Assembly (NCBI RefSeq): GCF_037860835.1
Contig: NZ_JBBEOG010000004.1
Coordinates: 186,001-250,000 of the forward strand
Origin: Aquipuribacter nitratireducens
GTDB lineage: Bacteria > Actinomycetota > Actinomycetes > Actinomycetales > JBBAYJ01
DNA: 64,000 bases
Reading direction: 5' to 3'
How positions within the stretch are numbered: position 1 is the first letter of the stretch; the number at the start of each line of letters is the position of its first letter. The position numbers were made by a program, and so were the translations under genes. The notes under the pieces were generated by a model, which was given only the letters and a program-made list of their open reading frames with translations, made no database searches and was not told the DNA's origin. This document shows positions 27,246 to 35,769 of the stretch, piece by piece.

Positions 27246-28136
27246 TCACCGCCGGGGGGAGCGCAGGGCGGATCGCACTCGGGTGAGGACCCGGTCCGGT
27301 CGGCCCAGCAGGTCGGCTCCGGTGACGACGACGACGCGCCAGCCCAGGGCGTCGAGAGCCTCGCGGCGGCGGAGGTCCGAACGCCACTGAGTGCGGTCGT
27401 AGCGGTGGTGGTCCCCGTCGTACTCGACGGCGACCTTCTCTACGGGAAACGCCAGGTCCACTCGCGCGACGAAGTGGCCTTCGGGGGTCCTGACCTCGTG
27501 CTGGGGGACCGGAGCGAGGCCGCCCCTCACCATGAGCACGCGCAGCCGCGACTCCGGCGGCGACTCGGCGCGCGTGTCGACGAGCGCGAGGGCTTCCCGC
27601 GCCTCCGCGACACCCCGCTCGCCCGGTCGCGACGCGAGGTGGTCGAGGACACGGGCAAGCGTCTCGGGTCGGTCGGCGAAGAGCACGTCCGCCGCTGCGA
27701 CGAGGTCGGCGAGGTCGCCGTGAGGCGGACGTGCTCCCGAGCGCACCACGAGGGCTGCGGCGTCGCACCACGCGCGACCCGGTCCGCTACGACGCGGGTC
27801 GGTACGCAGGGACACGGGCGGGTCGGTGCACCGGTGCACGATCACACCACCGGGGCGCCGGCCCAGGCTCGGTGGGCCCGCGACATGCAGCGCACCCCGT
27901 CGGTCGGTCGGAACCGGTAGCCCTGCCAGCTCGAGCGCCGTCCAGTGGCTGACGACCGACCCGGGCACGGCGGCCACGGCGGCGGCGCAGCGGGTGGGCA
28001 GGTGCTCGGCCCAGCAGGCCTCGACGTAGTGCCCGGTGACGACCCGGACGAACTCCCGACCCGCCGTGAGCCGTCGGCGGCTGAGACCCTCATGACGGGC
28101 GCGCTCGTGGGTCCAGACCCGGTCGCTCAGCGGCAC
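27246..28136 (-). CDS. DUF559 endonuclease-like protein with an AbiEi-type N-terminal region
   Basis: A 296-residue protein. The N-terminal half has features of the AbiEi antitoxin-like winged helix family (GLSRRRLTAGREFVRV, VVSHWTALELAGLP). The C-terminal part is DUF559, a Vsr/PD-(D/E)XK-like nuclease fold: Glu195 in ESRLR, Asp227 in RVDLAFP and Glu238 in VEYDGDHH are placed as a catalytic set, followed by LDALGWRVVVVTGADL. Function in bacteria is not known; many actinobacteria hold several solitary copies. Here it stands alone between purS and the flagellar locus, bracketed by 19-bp inverted repeats, which suggests it moves or has moved as a unit. The GTG start has no obvious ribosome binding site. 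Confidence 0.8.
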   Translation of the reverse strand: MPLSDRVWTHERARHEGLSRRRLTAGREFVRVVTGHYVEACWAEHLPTRCAAAVAAVPGSVVSHWTALELAGLPVPTDRRGALHVAGPPSLGRRPGGVIVHRCTDPPVSLRTDPRRSGPGRAWCDAAALVVRSGARPPHGDLADLVAAADVLFADRPETLARVLDHLASRPGERGVAEAREALALVDTRAESPPESRLRVLMVRGGLAPVPQHEVRTPEGHFVARVDLAFPVEKVAVEYDGDHHRYDRTQWRSDLRRREALDALGWRVVVVTGADLLGRPDRVLTRVRSALRSPRR

Positions 28137-28230
28137 CCACCGAGCCTGCGACGGGCAAGGCCGGGATGGCCCAGGTGTGCCGCCTGTGGACGACGACAGG
28201 AGGATGTGGACCAGCCACCCCGGCGTGTCC

Positions 28231-28249
28231 CGGGACGGATCCCCCTTTC
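28231..28249 (-). repeat. Right copy of the 19-bp inverted repeat flanking the DUF559 gene
   Basis: Reverse complement of this stretch reads GAAAGGGGGATCCGTCCCG, differing at one base from 27193-27211. It lies about 95 bp upstream of the DUF559 start and about 30 bp from the fliW stop. Confidence 0.75.
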
Positions 28250-28280
28250 GCCGCGGACGGGACCGGGCGCGCGGCGGGAG

Positions 28281-28730
28281 TCAGGCGGCGAGAGGGGCGC
28301 GGACCGGGTGGTCCGTGCCGGTGAGGAGCACCTGGAGCGCCGAGCCGTCGCGCTGGTTGAGCACGACGGGGGCGAGCAGGTTGGCCGTCGACGCGGCCGC
28401 GGACTCCCCGGGCGTCAGAACGACGAACAGCAGCGCGTCCTCGGCGCCGTGGAGGCCGAGGAGGTCGACGTCCTCGTCCGACAGCACGGGGGCGTAGTCG
28501 GGGAAGAACGCCCACGGCGCCGCCAGGAGGAGCGAGACCTCGTCGTCGGGCGACTCGAGCGAGAACAGCGTCCCGCTCGCCTCGAGACCACGGAGCACGT
28601 AGTCCGTGTGCCGCGGCAGCCCGGGCAGGGGCGTCACGAACCGCACCTGACGTCCGTCGCTCACCTGATCACCCAATCCCACGGCCCGGACCTCGGTCAA
28701 CCGGGGCGCGACCGCCGGGACGGCGCTCAC
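28281..28730 (-). CDS. fliW: Flagellar assembly factor FliW
   Basis: Binds free flagellin in the cytoplasm; when released it binds CsrA and relieves CsrA repression of flagellin translation. The FliW core is clear: RFVTPLPGLPRHTDYVL, GTLFSLESPDDEVSLLLAAPW, FFPDYAPVLSDEDVDLLGL and LNQRDGSALQVLL. The GTG at 28730 overlaps the flgL stop (GTGA), giving 149 residues; GTG 28682 and GTG 28664 are in-frame alternatives giving the shorter N-terminus seen in some actinobacteria. Last gene of the flgN-flgK-flgL-fliW operon. Its regulatory partner csrA lies at the far end of the island. Confidence 0.88.
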   Translation of the reverse strand: MSAVPAVAPRLTEVRAVGLGDQVSDGRQVRFVTPLPGLPRHTDYVLRGLEASGTLFSLESPDDEVSLLLAAPWAFFPDYAPVLSDEDVDLLGLHGAEDALLFVVLTPGESAAASTANLLAPVVLNQRDGSALQVLLTGTDHPVRAPLAA

Positions 28731-29605
28731 CGGAGGAAGTCCAGGAGCGTCGGCTGGATCACGCGGGCCGTGGCGCCGAGCGCCGCCTGGTACGCCGTCT
28801 GCTGCAGCTGGAGCTCGAGGATCGTGCCCGGCAGGTCGACGTCCTCGATCTGCGACTGCGACGAGCGCAGCGTGATCGCGAGGTCGGTGGCCGTGGCCTT
28901 GAGCGTGTCGATCCGGTTGGCGCGGGCGCCGACGTCCGACAGCGTCCCCAGGACGCGGTCGAGGTGGCCGTCGAGGTCGGCGAGCCGCGTCGCACCCGGC
29001 TGCGAGCCGCCCTCGAGGTCGGCGACGACCGCGTCGATCACCGCGAACACGCTGGCGGCGCCGTCCCCGAACGCCGTGCGGCCGTCCGCGTCGACGCGGA
29101 CCACCGAGCCCGGTCCCACGCGGCGCTCGACCACGCCGCCGTCCCCCACGTAGGCGCCGGTCGCGTCGAAGGCGACCCCGCCGGCCGTCGTGCCCCCGAA
29201 GACGGGTCGTCCGAGGTACTGCGTGTTGGCGAGCTCGAGGAGGCCGTCGCGGGCCGCCCGGAGCTCCCTGGCCACGGCGTCGCGGCCGGCCTGCGGCAGG
29301 GCGCCGTTGCCGCCCTGGACGGTGAGGTCGCGGGCGCGGCGGACGAGCGCGCTCGCCTGCTGGAGCGCCTGGTCCGCGGTGCCGAGCCACGACAGCCCGT
29401 TGTCGGCGTTGCGGACGTGCTGGTCGGTCGCCGCTCGCTCCGAGCGCAGCTGGAGGACGTCGGTCGCGCCGGTGGGGGAGTCCGACGGCACGCCGACGCG
29501 CTTGCCGCTCGACAGCTGCTCCTGCAGCGCGGAGCTGCGGGCGAGGGAGGCCTGGAGGTTGGCGTACGTGGTGTCGGCCATCGTCCGCTGGGTGATCCGG
29601 AGCAT
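28727..29605 (-). CDS. flgL: Flagellar hook-filament junction protein FlgL (HAP3)
   Basis: 292 residues. Joins the hook to the flagellin filament, outside the cell. The N-terminal flagellin-like helix region (MLRITQRTMADTTYANLQ, LARSSALQEQLSSGKRV, PSDSPTGATDVLQLRS) and the C-terminal helix (YQAALGATARVIQPTLLDFL) are typical. No signal peptide, as expected for an axial protein secreted by the flagellar export machine. The ATG overlaps the flgK stop by one base (TGATG) and the stop overlaps the fliW start. Confidence 0.95.
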   Translation of the reverse strand: MLRITQRTMADTTYANLQASLARSSALQEQLSSGKRVGVPSDSPTGATDVLQLRSERAATDQHVRNADNGLSWLGTADQALQQASALVRRARDLTVQGGNGALPQAGRDAVARELRAARDGLLELANTQYLGRPVFGGTTAGGVAFDATGAYVGDGGVVERRVGPGSVVRVDADGRTAFGDGAASVFAVIDAVVADLEGGSQPGATRLADLDGHLDRVLGTLSDVGARANRIDTLKATATDLAITLRSSQSQIEDVDLPGTILELQLQQTAYQAALGATARVIQPTLLDFLR

Positions 29606-31014
29606 CAGCGACCCACCAGCCCGGTGCGGTTGATGAGGGTGTCGAGCGCCTCGTCGACCGCGGTCAGCATGCGGGCCGCACCCTCGTAGGCGCGCTGGAA
29701 CATGACCATGTTGGTGAGCTCCTCGTCGATGTCGACGCCGCTCGCGGCCTCGCGGGCGGCGTTCACGTCCCGCACGACGACCGACTGGGCCTCCGAGCGG
29801 CGGGTCGCGGACTGGGCGGCCGAGCCGACGTCGCCGACGAGGCGCCGCCAGGCGGCGTCCGGCGACGCCGGGCCGTTGCCCACCTGGGAGAGCCGGTCGG
29901 CGAGGCTGCCGTCCAGGGCGCCCGCACCGGCGGCCGCGGCGGCGACGGCACGGGTGTCGGTCACCCCGACGGCGATCGTCCGGGCGGTCACGGGACCGCC
30001 GCCGCGGCTGGTGAAGAAGGCGCCGGCGACGGCACCGTCCTGCGTCTGCCCGCTGCTGTGGACGGCGTCGACCCGGGCGGCGACGTCGGCGGCCGTCGCG
30101 TCGAGCCGGCGCATTATGCCGGGCCAGGTCCGGTGCAGGCTGTCGAGGAGCGCCCCGACCCGGCCGCCGGCGACGTCGACGGGAGCACCTGCCGCGCCCG
30201 TCACGCGCACCGCGCCCCCGGCGAGGACCTCGTCGATGCTGCCGGCGGACGTCGCGTCGAGCGCCAGCGGCGTCGTGCGGTCGGCGCGGACGACGGCGGT
30301 GCCGCCGACGAAGACGTCGACCATGCCGAGCTCGGTCGGCCGGACCGTCGCACCGGTCAGCTCGCTGAGCCGGAGGACGAGCTGGTCGCGGCGGTCCAGC
30401 AGCTCGTTGACGCTGCCGCCCGCGGCGGTCGCGTCCCTGATGGCGGAGTTGAGGTCGGCGACGGCGGCTGCGGTCGCGTTGACCTCGGCCACGAGCTGCC
30501 CCACCTGCGTGCGGGCGTCCGTCCACGCCTGCGCGACCGACGCGCCGAACGTGTTGAGGGTGTCCGTGACGCCCGTGCCCACCTGGAGGACCTGCGACCG
30601 GGCGGCGGTGCTGCCGGGGGAGTTCGCGAGGTCCTCCCACGCCGCCCAGAAGCCCGAGAGCCGGGCCTGCAGCCCGTTGTCGCCGGGCTCGCCGAGGGCG
30701 ACCTCGAGCCGCGACCAGGCCGCGCGGTCGACGTCGATGAACGCCGCCGTCGACGTCTCCTGGCGCACGCGCTGGACGACGAGCTCGTCCGCGACGCGCT
30801 GCAGGTCCGTGACCCGGACGCCGGTGCCGGGACCGTCCCAGCGCGAGAAGACGGCCGTGCCGGTCGTCACGGGCGTGCTCGGGTCGAGGACCGCGCGCTG
30901 GCGGGAGTAGCCGGGGGTGTTGGCGTTCGCGACGTTCGCGCCCGTGACGTCGAGCCCGTAGCGCTGGGCGACCAGACCCGACAGGGCGGTGTGGAGGCCG
31001 GCGAACGACGACAT
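29605..31014 (-). CDS. flgK: Flagellar hook-associated protein FlgK (HAP1)
   Basis: 469 residues. First junction protein between hook and filament. N-terminal rod/hook signature SGLVAQRYGLDVTGANVANANTPGYSRQ at residues 12-39 in pieces, C-terminal helix GVDIDEELTNMVMFQRAYEGAARMLTAVDE near 425-455. A bit shorter than the enteric protein, reflecting a smaller middle domain. The ATG overlaps the flgN stop (ATGA). Transcribed leftward from the promoter at 31542-31568. Confidence 0.95.
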   Translation of the reverse strand: MSSFAGLHTALSGLVAQRYGLDVTGANVANANTPGYSRQRAVLDPSTPVTTGTAVFSRWDGPGTGVRVTDLQRVADELVVQRVRQETSTAAFIDVDRAAWSRLEVALGEPGDNGLQARLSGFWAAWEDLANSPGSTAARSQVLQVGTGVTDTLNTFGASVAQAWTDARTQVGQLVAEVNATAAAVADLNSAIRDATAAGGSVNELLDRRDQLVLRLSELTGATVRPTELGMVDVFVGGTAVVRADRTTPLALDATSAGSIDEVLAGGAVRVTGAAGAPVDVAGGRVGALLDSLHRTWPGIMRRLDATAADVAARVDAVHSSGQTQDGAVAGAFFTSRGGGPVTARTIAVGVTDTRAVAAAAAGAGALDGSLADRLSQVGNGPASPDAAWRRLVGDVGSAAQSATRRSEAQSVVVRDVNAAREAASGVDIDEELTNMVMFQRAYEGAARMLTAVDEALDTLINRTGLVGR

Positions 31015-31499
31015 CAGAGCGCCTCGTCGACCAGGCGGCCTGCGCCCTGCCGGGGGACGCTGCGGGACGCGCCCGGCCCGTACGTCCCGACCGGCTCCTC
31101 CACGGCGGCGAGCGCCTCGGACAGGCTCACCATGCCCTCGTGGAGCAGGCGGCGGTTGGCCTGGGCGAGCTCGGTGATCTCCGCGGTGAGGGCGAGGAAG
31201 GAGTCCCGGTGGGCGAGCAGCATCGCGCTGTAGGGCTCCGGCGCGACGCGGGCGATCGCCGCCAGCGACGGTCCGACGGGCAGCCCCAGCTCGAGCGCGA
31301 CGACGTCGGTCTCGAGGGAGCGGACCTGCTCGGACCTCCGGATCTGCTCGAGGACCGCCTCGACCTCGCGGGTCGCGTGGGCGAGCCAGCGGCTGCGGCC
31401 GGAGGCGAGCACGAGCTGCTCCTCCTCGAGCTTGAACAGGAGCAGCTCGAGCAGCTCCCGCTCACGCCACAGGATGCGGCAGAAGTCAGCGAGCGCCAC
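31014..31499 (-). CDS. flgN: FlgN-like export chaperone
   Basis: 161 residues, highly helical: FCRILWRERELLELLLFKLE at residues 5-24 in pieces, then EEEQLVLASGRSRWLAHATREVEAVLEQIR and a long C-terminal helix (SAMLLAHRDSFLALTAEITEL). This is the FlgN family layout; FlgN guards FlgK and FlgL before secretion. GTG start with GGGAGG at good spacing. First gene of the leftward operon, which encodes its two clients directly downstream. Confidence 0.85.
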   Translation of the reverse strand: MALADFCRILWRERELLELLLFKLEEEQLVLASGRSRWLAHATREVEAVLEQIRRSEQVRSLETDVVALELGLPVGPSLAAIARVAPEPYSAMLLAHRDSFLALTAEITELAQANRRLLHEGMVSLSEALAAVEEPVGTYGPGASRSVPRQGAGRLVDEAL

Positions 31500-31541
31500 G
31501 ACGCCTCCCCTCGGTGCGACGGCCGGTCCGTCACGTGGACG

Positions 31542-31568
31542 GGGTCGGCGGGCAGAGGGCCGATCTGA
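31542..31568 (-). promoter_or_regulatory. FliA/WhiG-type promoter for flgN-flgK-flgL-fliW
   Basis: Minus strand: TCAG (31568-31565), 15 bp, GCCGACCC (31549-31542). Fits the sigma-28 pattern TAAA-N15-GCCGATAA. It lies about 43 bp before the flgN start, in the gap divergent from the sigma factor gene. Confidence 0.6.
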
Positions 31569-31637
31569 GGGCTCGAGGGCATCCGGGCGCCCCCGGGCCG
31601 TGCCGTCACCCGTTCGGCGCAGCGCTGCGCCGGAGGC

Positions 31638-32570
31638 GTGGAAATCCTCAAGCGGTCTCAGGTCGGCGACGACATCGGCAGGGTGCAGACCCCGCCCGCC
31701 GCCGCCGAGCGCACGGACCCCGAGGCCCTCGTCCTCGCGCACCTGCCGCTCGTCGGGCACTGCGTCGGTGAGGTGATCTCGCGGCTGCCGTCCCACGTCG
31801 ACCGCGACGACCTCGCCGGCGCCGGCGTCGAGGGGCTCGTGCAGGCCGCCCGCAGCTGGCGGCCCGAGACGGGCGTCCCGTTCTCCGCGCACGCCCGCAC
31901 GAGGATCCGCGGCGCCATCGTCGACGAGCTCCGCGCCGCCGACTGGGCCTCGCGCGGCGCAAGGTCGCGCGCCCGGCAGACGCAGCAGACGCAGGAGCAC
32001 CTGACGGCCCACCTCGGCCGGGTGCCGACGACGGACGAGGTCGCCGACGCCATGGGTGTCGCCGCCGACCAGGTGCACCGGGTACGGGCGGAGACCCACC
32101 GCGCCTACCTCACGAGCCTCGACGAGGCGCGTGAGGCGGGGGAGGGCGGCGCCCACGACACCGTCGCGGACCCGGGTCGCTCGCCGGAGGACCACGTGGT
32201 TCTCGCCGAGCACGTCGGAGCGCTCTTCGCCGCCGTCGACCTGCTCCCGGAGCGCGTCCGGGAGGCCGTGCGCGGCCACTACATCGACGAGGAGCCGATG
32301 GCGGCGATCGCCGCCCGCCTCGGGGTGACGGAGTCCCGCGTCTCCCAGCTACGAGCCGAGGGCATCGCGATGCTCCGTGCGGCCCTCGCCGCAGAAGGCG
32401 ACCGGCCCGCGGCGGAGCGTGCGACGGCGCGCACGCAGGCGTACGTCGCGACGGTCGCCGCCGCCGCCGACGTCCGCGCGAGCGTCGCGACGGGCGCGAG
32501 CGTCCTCAGCGGCCGTGTCCCGGCGCCACGCAGCCGGTGGGCGACCAGCACGCTCTCGGCGATCGGGTGA
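31638..32570 (+). CDS. fliA: FliA/WhiG family RNA polymerase sigma factor
   Basis: 310 residues. Directs RNA polymerase to late flagellar genes. Region 2 is seen in HVDRDDLAGAGVEGLVQAARSWRPETGVPFSAHARTRIRGAIVDELR (about 52-98), region 3 in LTAHLGRVPTTDEVADAMG, region 4 in LPERVREAVRGHYIDEEPMAAIAARLGVTESRVSQLRAEG (about 205-245). A 60-residue Ala/Arg-rich tail after region 4 is unusual. The GTG at 31638 has GGAGG too close to be ideal; GTG 31683 is another in-frame candidate. It stands at the head of the rightward gene series, next to flagellin. No anti-sigma factor FlgM is encoded in the window. Confidence 0.92.
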   Translation: MEILKRSQVGDDIGRVQTPPAAAERTDPEALVLAHLPLVGHCVGEVISRLPSHVDRDDLAGAGVEGLVQAARSWRPETGVPFSAHARTRIRGAIVDELRAADWASRGARSRARQTQQTQEHLTAHLGRVPTTDEVADAMGVAADQVHRVRAETHRAYLTSLDEAREAGEGGAHDTVADPGRSPEDHVVLAEHVGALFAAVDLLPERVREAVRGHYIDEEPMAAIAARLGVTESRVSQLRAEGIAMLRAALAAEGDRPAAERATARTQAYVATVAAAADVRASVATGASVLSGRVPAPRSRWATSTLSAIG

Positions 32571-32596
32571 TCAGGGCCGCTCAAGTCCCGAGCGCC

Positions 32597-32623
32597 TCAG
32601 GTCGACACCGCTAGCGCCGATCA
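32597..32623 (+). promoter_or_regulatory. FliA/WhiG-type promoter for flagellin
   Basis: TCAG (32597-32600), 15 bp, GCCGATCA (32616-32623), about 53 bp before the flagellin ATG. Close fit to the sigma-28 pattern. CsrA could act on the leader between this site and the strong ribosome binding site GGAGGAG. Confidence 0.65.
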
Positions 32624-32676
32624 CCACCCCGGCCACGGAAGGCCACCCACCACCATCACGGAGGAGCACACAGACC

Positions 32677-33498
32677 ATGGGTCTTCAGATCAACAACAAC
32701 ATCGCGGCGTTCAACAGCTACCGGAACCTCTCGGTCACCCAGGGGCAGATGGAGAAGTCGCTGGAGAAGCTCTCGAGCGGTCTCCGCATCAACCGCGCGG
32801 CCGACGACGCGGCCGGCCTCTCGATCTCCGAGGGTCTCCGCGCCCAGGTCGGTGGGCTCAAGCAGGCCGTCCGCAACGCCCAGGACGGCATCAGCGTCGT
32901 CCAGACCGCGGAGGGCGCGCTCACCGAGGTCCACTCGATCCTCCAGCGCGTCCGTGACCTCTCGGTGCAGGCCGCCAACGACGGCTCGAACAACGCGGAC
33001 TCCCTCGCCGCGATCCAGGGCGAGATCGACCAGCTCGGCGAGGCCGTCAGCGACATCGCCACCCGCACGAAGTTCAACGGCAAGGCCCTGCTCGACGGCA
33101 CCAACGCCACCCTCACCTTCCAGACCGGCGCCAACTCCGGTGACACGGTCGACGTCGCGCTCACCGACATCACGGCCGTCGCCACGGCCGTCGCTGCGAT
33201 CGACGTCACGGCCGCCGGCGGCGGTGCCGCGGGCATCACCGCCGCGGACGCCCAGATCACCGCGGTCTCCACCGCCCGTTCCACCCTCGGCGCCTCGCAG
33301 AACCGCTTCGAGTCGACGATCAAGTCCCTCAACGTCGCGGTCGAGAACCTGTCCGCGTCCGAGAGCCGCATCCGCGACACCGACATGGCGCTCGAGATGG
33401 TCAACTTCACGAAGAACCAGATCCTGTCCCAGGCCGGCACCGCGATGCTCGCGCAGGCCAACCAGGCCCCCCAGGGCGTCCTGCAGCTCCTCCGCTGA
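32677..33498 (+). CDS. fliC: Flagellin
   Basis: 273 residues, the filament subunit. The N-terminal D0/D1 helices (GLQINNNIAAFNSYRNL, LEKLSSGLRINRAADDAAGL, ISEGLRAQVGGLKQAVRNAQ) and C-terminal helices (STLGASQNRFESTIKSL, ESRIRDTDMALEMVNFTKNQ, AMLAQANQAPQGVLQLLR) are complete. Only about 75 residues lie between them, so the variable outer domain is minimal. Strong ribosome binding site GGAGGAG. Own sigma-28 promoter and a very stable hairpin downstream, so it is a single-gene transcript, fitting a highly expressed filament protein controlled by CsrA and FliW. Confidence 0.97.
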   Translation: MGLQINNNIAAFNSYRNLSVTQGQMEKSLEKLSSGLRINRAADDAAGLSISEGLRAQVGGLKQAVRNAQDGISVVQTAEGALTEVHSILQRVRDLSVQAANDGSNNADSLAAIQGEIDQLGEAVSDIATRTKFNGKALLDGTNATLTFQTGANSGDTVDVALTDITAVATAVAAIDVTAAGGGAAGITAADAQITAVSTARSTLGASQNRFESTIKSLNVAVENLSASESRIRDTDMALEMVNFTKNQILSQAGTAMLAQANQAPQGVLQLLR

Positions 33499-33529
33499 TC
33501 CCGGCCACCCCGGTAGCAGCCTGACGGCC

Positions 33530-33562
33530 GACCGCCGGGGACCCGCGAGGTCCCCGGCGGTC
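33530..33562 (+). terminator. Strong hairpin after flagellin
   Basis: GACCGCCGGGGAC (33530-33542) and GTCCCCGGCGGTC (33550-33562) form a perfect 13-base stem with a seven-base loop. No T-tract follows, but this is one of the two longest hairpins in the window and lies right after the most highly expressed gene. Confidence 0.7.
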
Positions 33563-33609
33563 GCCCGTATCCCCCGCGCCACACCTGCGCACCCAGACCC
33601 GGAGGCGAC

Positions 33610-34953
33610 ATGAGCTCGTTCGCGGTCGACGGCCTCGTCAGCGGCCTCGACACCACTGCGCTCATCGGCCAGCTCATGCAGATCGAGCGGATCCCCCGCA
33701 ACCGGCTGCAGAACCAGGTCACCCAGCAGACCTCGACCATCACCGCGTACCAGGCCGTCGCGAGCGCACTGAAGAAGCTCGACGACGCCGCGAGGGCCCT
33801 CACCGACACGAGGACGTGGACGGGGGTCACCGCGTCCGTCACAGGTGACGCGCTCGCCGCCACCGCGAAGCCGGGCGCTCCCACCGCGCCGGTCGACGTC
33901 TGGGTCGAGCAGCTCGCGACCGCGACGGCGTTCACCACCCAGGCCGCCTACCGGCTCGAGGACCAGGTCGTGCCCGCGCCGACCATCGACGTGACCAGGG
34001 CCGATGGGACCCTCGTCTCCCTCCAGCCGGCCTCCGGGTCGCTGCAGGACGTCATGTCCGCCATCAACAGCGCCGACGGGCTCGGTGTCCGCGCCGTCGC
34101 GGTGCGCGTCTCCACCGACACCTACCGGCTGCAGATCGTGTCGACGACCACCGGCGCGGCGGGCGGTCCCACGAGCATCACCGGCTTCGCCGCCGGTGAC
34201 CTCGTCCGCGCCGCCGGCCAGGACGCGCAGTACCGCGTCGGCAGCACCGACGGCACCGGCGGGATCGTCGCGACGTCCCCCTCGAACTCGATCATCGACC
34301 TCGTGACGGGCGTGGACGCGACCCTGCGCCGCCCCGGCGCCGCCAGCATCGCGCTGGCTGCGGACACCCCGACCACGGTCTCCGCGGTCGAGGCCCTCGT
34401 CACCGCGGCGAACGACGCCATCGCCGTCCTGAAGAAGCAGACGGCGACCGACCCGAACGCGTCGTCCCGCGGCCCGCTCGCGTCCGACACGCAGGTGCGC
34501 GCACTGACGGGCCGCATCGTCCAGGCGGTCACCGATGCGCTGGGCGGCGCGAGCGCCGCCACCGTCGGCCTGCAGTCGACGCGTGACGGCACCCTCGTCC
34601 TCGACAAGGAGACGCTCGGGTCCGCGCTCGCGGCAGACCCCGCGGCGGTGCGCGGGCTCCTCGCGCCGGCCGACGGCGGCCCGGGGGTCGTCGCGCGCCT
34701 GCGGGCCGTCGTCGACGCCGCCACCAACGCCGGGAGCGGCTTCATCACCACGGCGATCCAGGGCCGGGAGACGACCAAGCGCGACCTGCAGACGCAGATC
34801 GACTCCTGGGACCGCCGGCTCGAGCTCCGGAAGGCGACCCTGCAGCGCCAGTTCTCCGCGCTCGAGGTCTCGCTCGGGCGCCTCAACTCGCAGTCGAGCT
34901 GGCTCGCCGGTCAGCTCGCCGGCCTCAACGCCGGCCTCGGGAGGGACTCGTGA
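33610..34953 (+). CDS. fliD: Flagellar filament cap protein FliD (HAP2)
   Basis: 447 residues. Sits on the filament tip and folds arriving flagellin. Typical start FAVDGLVSGLDTTALIGQLM with LMQIERIPRNRLQNQV, a coiled C-terminus (TKRDLQTQIDSWDRRLELRK, LQRQFSALEVSLGRLNSQ, SSWLAGQLAGL). Preceded by CGGAGGCGAC as ribosome binding site. Its stop overlaps the GTG of fliS, so cap and flagellin chaperone are co-expressed. Confidence 0.95.
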   Translation: MSSFAVDGLVSGLDTTALIGQLMQIERIPRNRLQNQVTQQTSTITAYQAVASALKKLDDAARALTDTRTWTGVTASVTGDALAATAKPGAPTAPVDVWVEQLATATAFTTQAAYRLEDQVVPAPTIDVTRADGTLVSLQPASGSLQDVMSAINSADGLGVRAVAVRVSTDTYRLQIVSTTTGAAGGPTSITGFAAGDLVRAAGQDAQYRVGSTDGTGGIVATSPSNSIIDLVTGVDATLRRPGAASIALAADTPTTVSAVEALVTAANDAIAVLKKQTATDPNASSRGPLASDTQVRALTGRIVQAVTDALGGASAATVGLQSTRDGTLVLDKETLGSALAADPAAVRGLLAPADGGPGVVARLRAVVDAATNAGSGFITTAIQGRETTKRDLQTQIDSWDRRLELRKATLQRQFSALEVSLGRLNSQSSWLAGQLAGLNAGLGRDS

Positions 34954-35417
34954 CCACCGCCACCGGCTTCGGGTACGCGCTCGGCCGGCCCGCCGCCGCG
35001 CGCCTCGACCAGTTCAAGGCCGACGCCGTCACGACCGCGACCCCGGGTCAGCTGCTCGTGCGGCTCTACGACCGGCTGCTGCTCGACATCGACCGGGCGC
35101 ACGAGGCGCAGACCGCCGGCGACCACCTGGCGGCCGGCACGCAGCTCGTCCACGCCCAGGCGATCGTCAGCGAGCTCGCGAGCACCCTCGACGTCGACGC
35201 GTGGGACGGCGGGCCGCGCCTCATGTCGATCTACACGTTCCTCCTCGCCGAGCTCGTCCGCGCCAACGTCGAGAAGGCCCCGGACCGCACGCTCGCGTGC
35301 CGCGCGCTCGTCGCGCCGCTCGCGGAGGCGTGGCGCGAGGCCGCGAGCCAGCAGGGCGCCCCGCCCGCCGCCCAGCAGACCGGCGTCCCCGCCCAGCGCA
35401 TCAGCGCCGTCGGGTGA
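34950..35417 (+). CDS. fliS: Flagellin export chaperone FliS
   Basis: 155 residues. Binds the C-terminus of flagellin in the cytoplasm and delivers it to the export gate. Family features: FKADAVTTATPGQLLVRLYDRLLLDIDRA near residues 24-52 in pieces, then HAQAIVSELASTLDV and LMSIYTFLLAELVRANVEK. The last 25 residues are Ala/Gln/Pro-rich. GTG overlaps the fliD stop. Confidence 0.93.
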   Translation: MTTATGFGYALGRPAAARLDQFKADAVTTATPGQLLVRLYDRLLLDIDRAHEAQTAGDHLAAGTQLVHAQAIVSELASTLDVDAWDGGPRLMSIYTFLLAELVRANVEKAPDRTLACRALVAPLAEAWREAASQQGAPPAAQQTGVPAQRISAVG

Positions 35418-35421
35418 CACC

Positions 35422-35769
35422 GTGACCACGAGGACGGCGACCGACGTCGGCCACGACTTCACGGCCGCCTGGCACGCCGCCCTCGACGACCTCGAGCTGG
35501 AGGTCGACCGGGCCGAGGCGCTCCTGCACGCGCTGCACTCCCCGGCCGGCGCCGCGGACCCCGTCCCGCCGGGCGGGTGGACGCCGCCGGCCATCGGCGC
35601 CCCGCTGCCGGAGTCGCTGCGCGAGCGCGCCGAGCTCCTCCTCGAGCGCCAGCTGAGCGTCGCCGGACGCCTCAGCACCGCGATGACCGCCTCACGCAAG
35701 CACCAGGACGTCGTCGGCCGGCTCGTCGAGCGCGAACCGCGGCCCATGTACGTCGACGCGCGGCTCTGA
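35422..35769 (+). CDS. Small helical protein in the fliS position, possibly FliT-like
   Basis: 115 residues, helical ends with a Pro/Gly-rich middle (PPGGWTPPAIGAPLP). FTAAWHAALDDLELEVDRAEALLHAL forms the first helix; LRERAELLLERQLSVAGRLSTAM and a final HQDVVGRLVEREP the rest. Its place four bases after fliS and its size suggest a FliT-type chaperone, but the sequence gives no family signature. Some actinobacterial flagellar loci hold such a gene of unknown role here. Confidence 0.7.
   Translation: MTTRTATDVGHDFTAAWHAALDDLELEVDRAEALLHALHSPAGAADPVPPGGWTPPAIGAPLPESLRERAELLLERQLSVAGRLSTAMTASRKHQDVVGRLVEREPRPMYVDARL

Noticed and set aside
27175-28256. GCCGCGG at both ends of the DUF559 unit as a target-site duplication
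   Set aside because: The left copy is 11 bp away from the repeat while the right one abuts it, and a seven-base G/C word is common by chance here.
31638-31680. Sigma-28 promoter for the sigma factor gene itself
   Set aside because: TCAAG is present but no GCCGAY at 15-16 bp; the box-like GCGACGAC is in the coding region.
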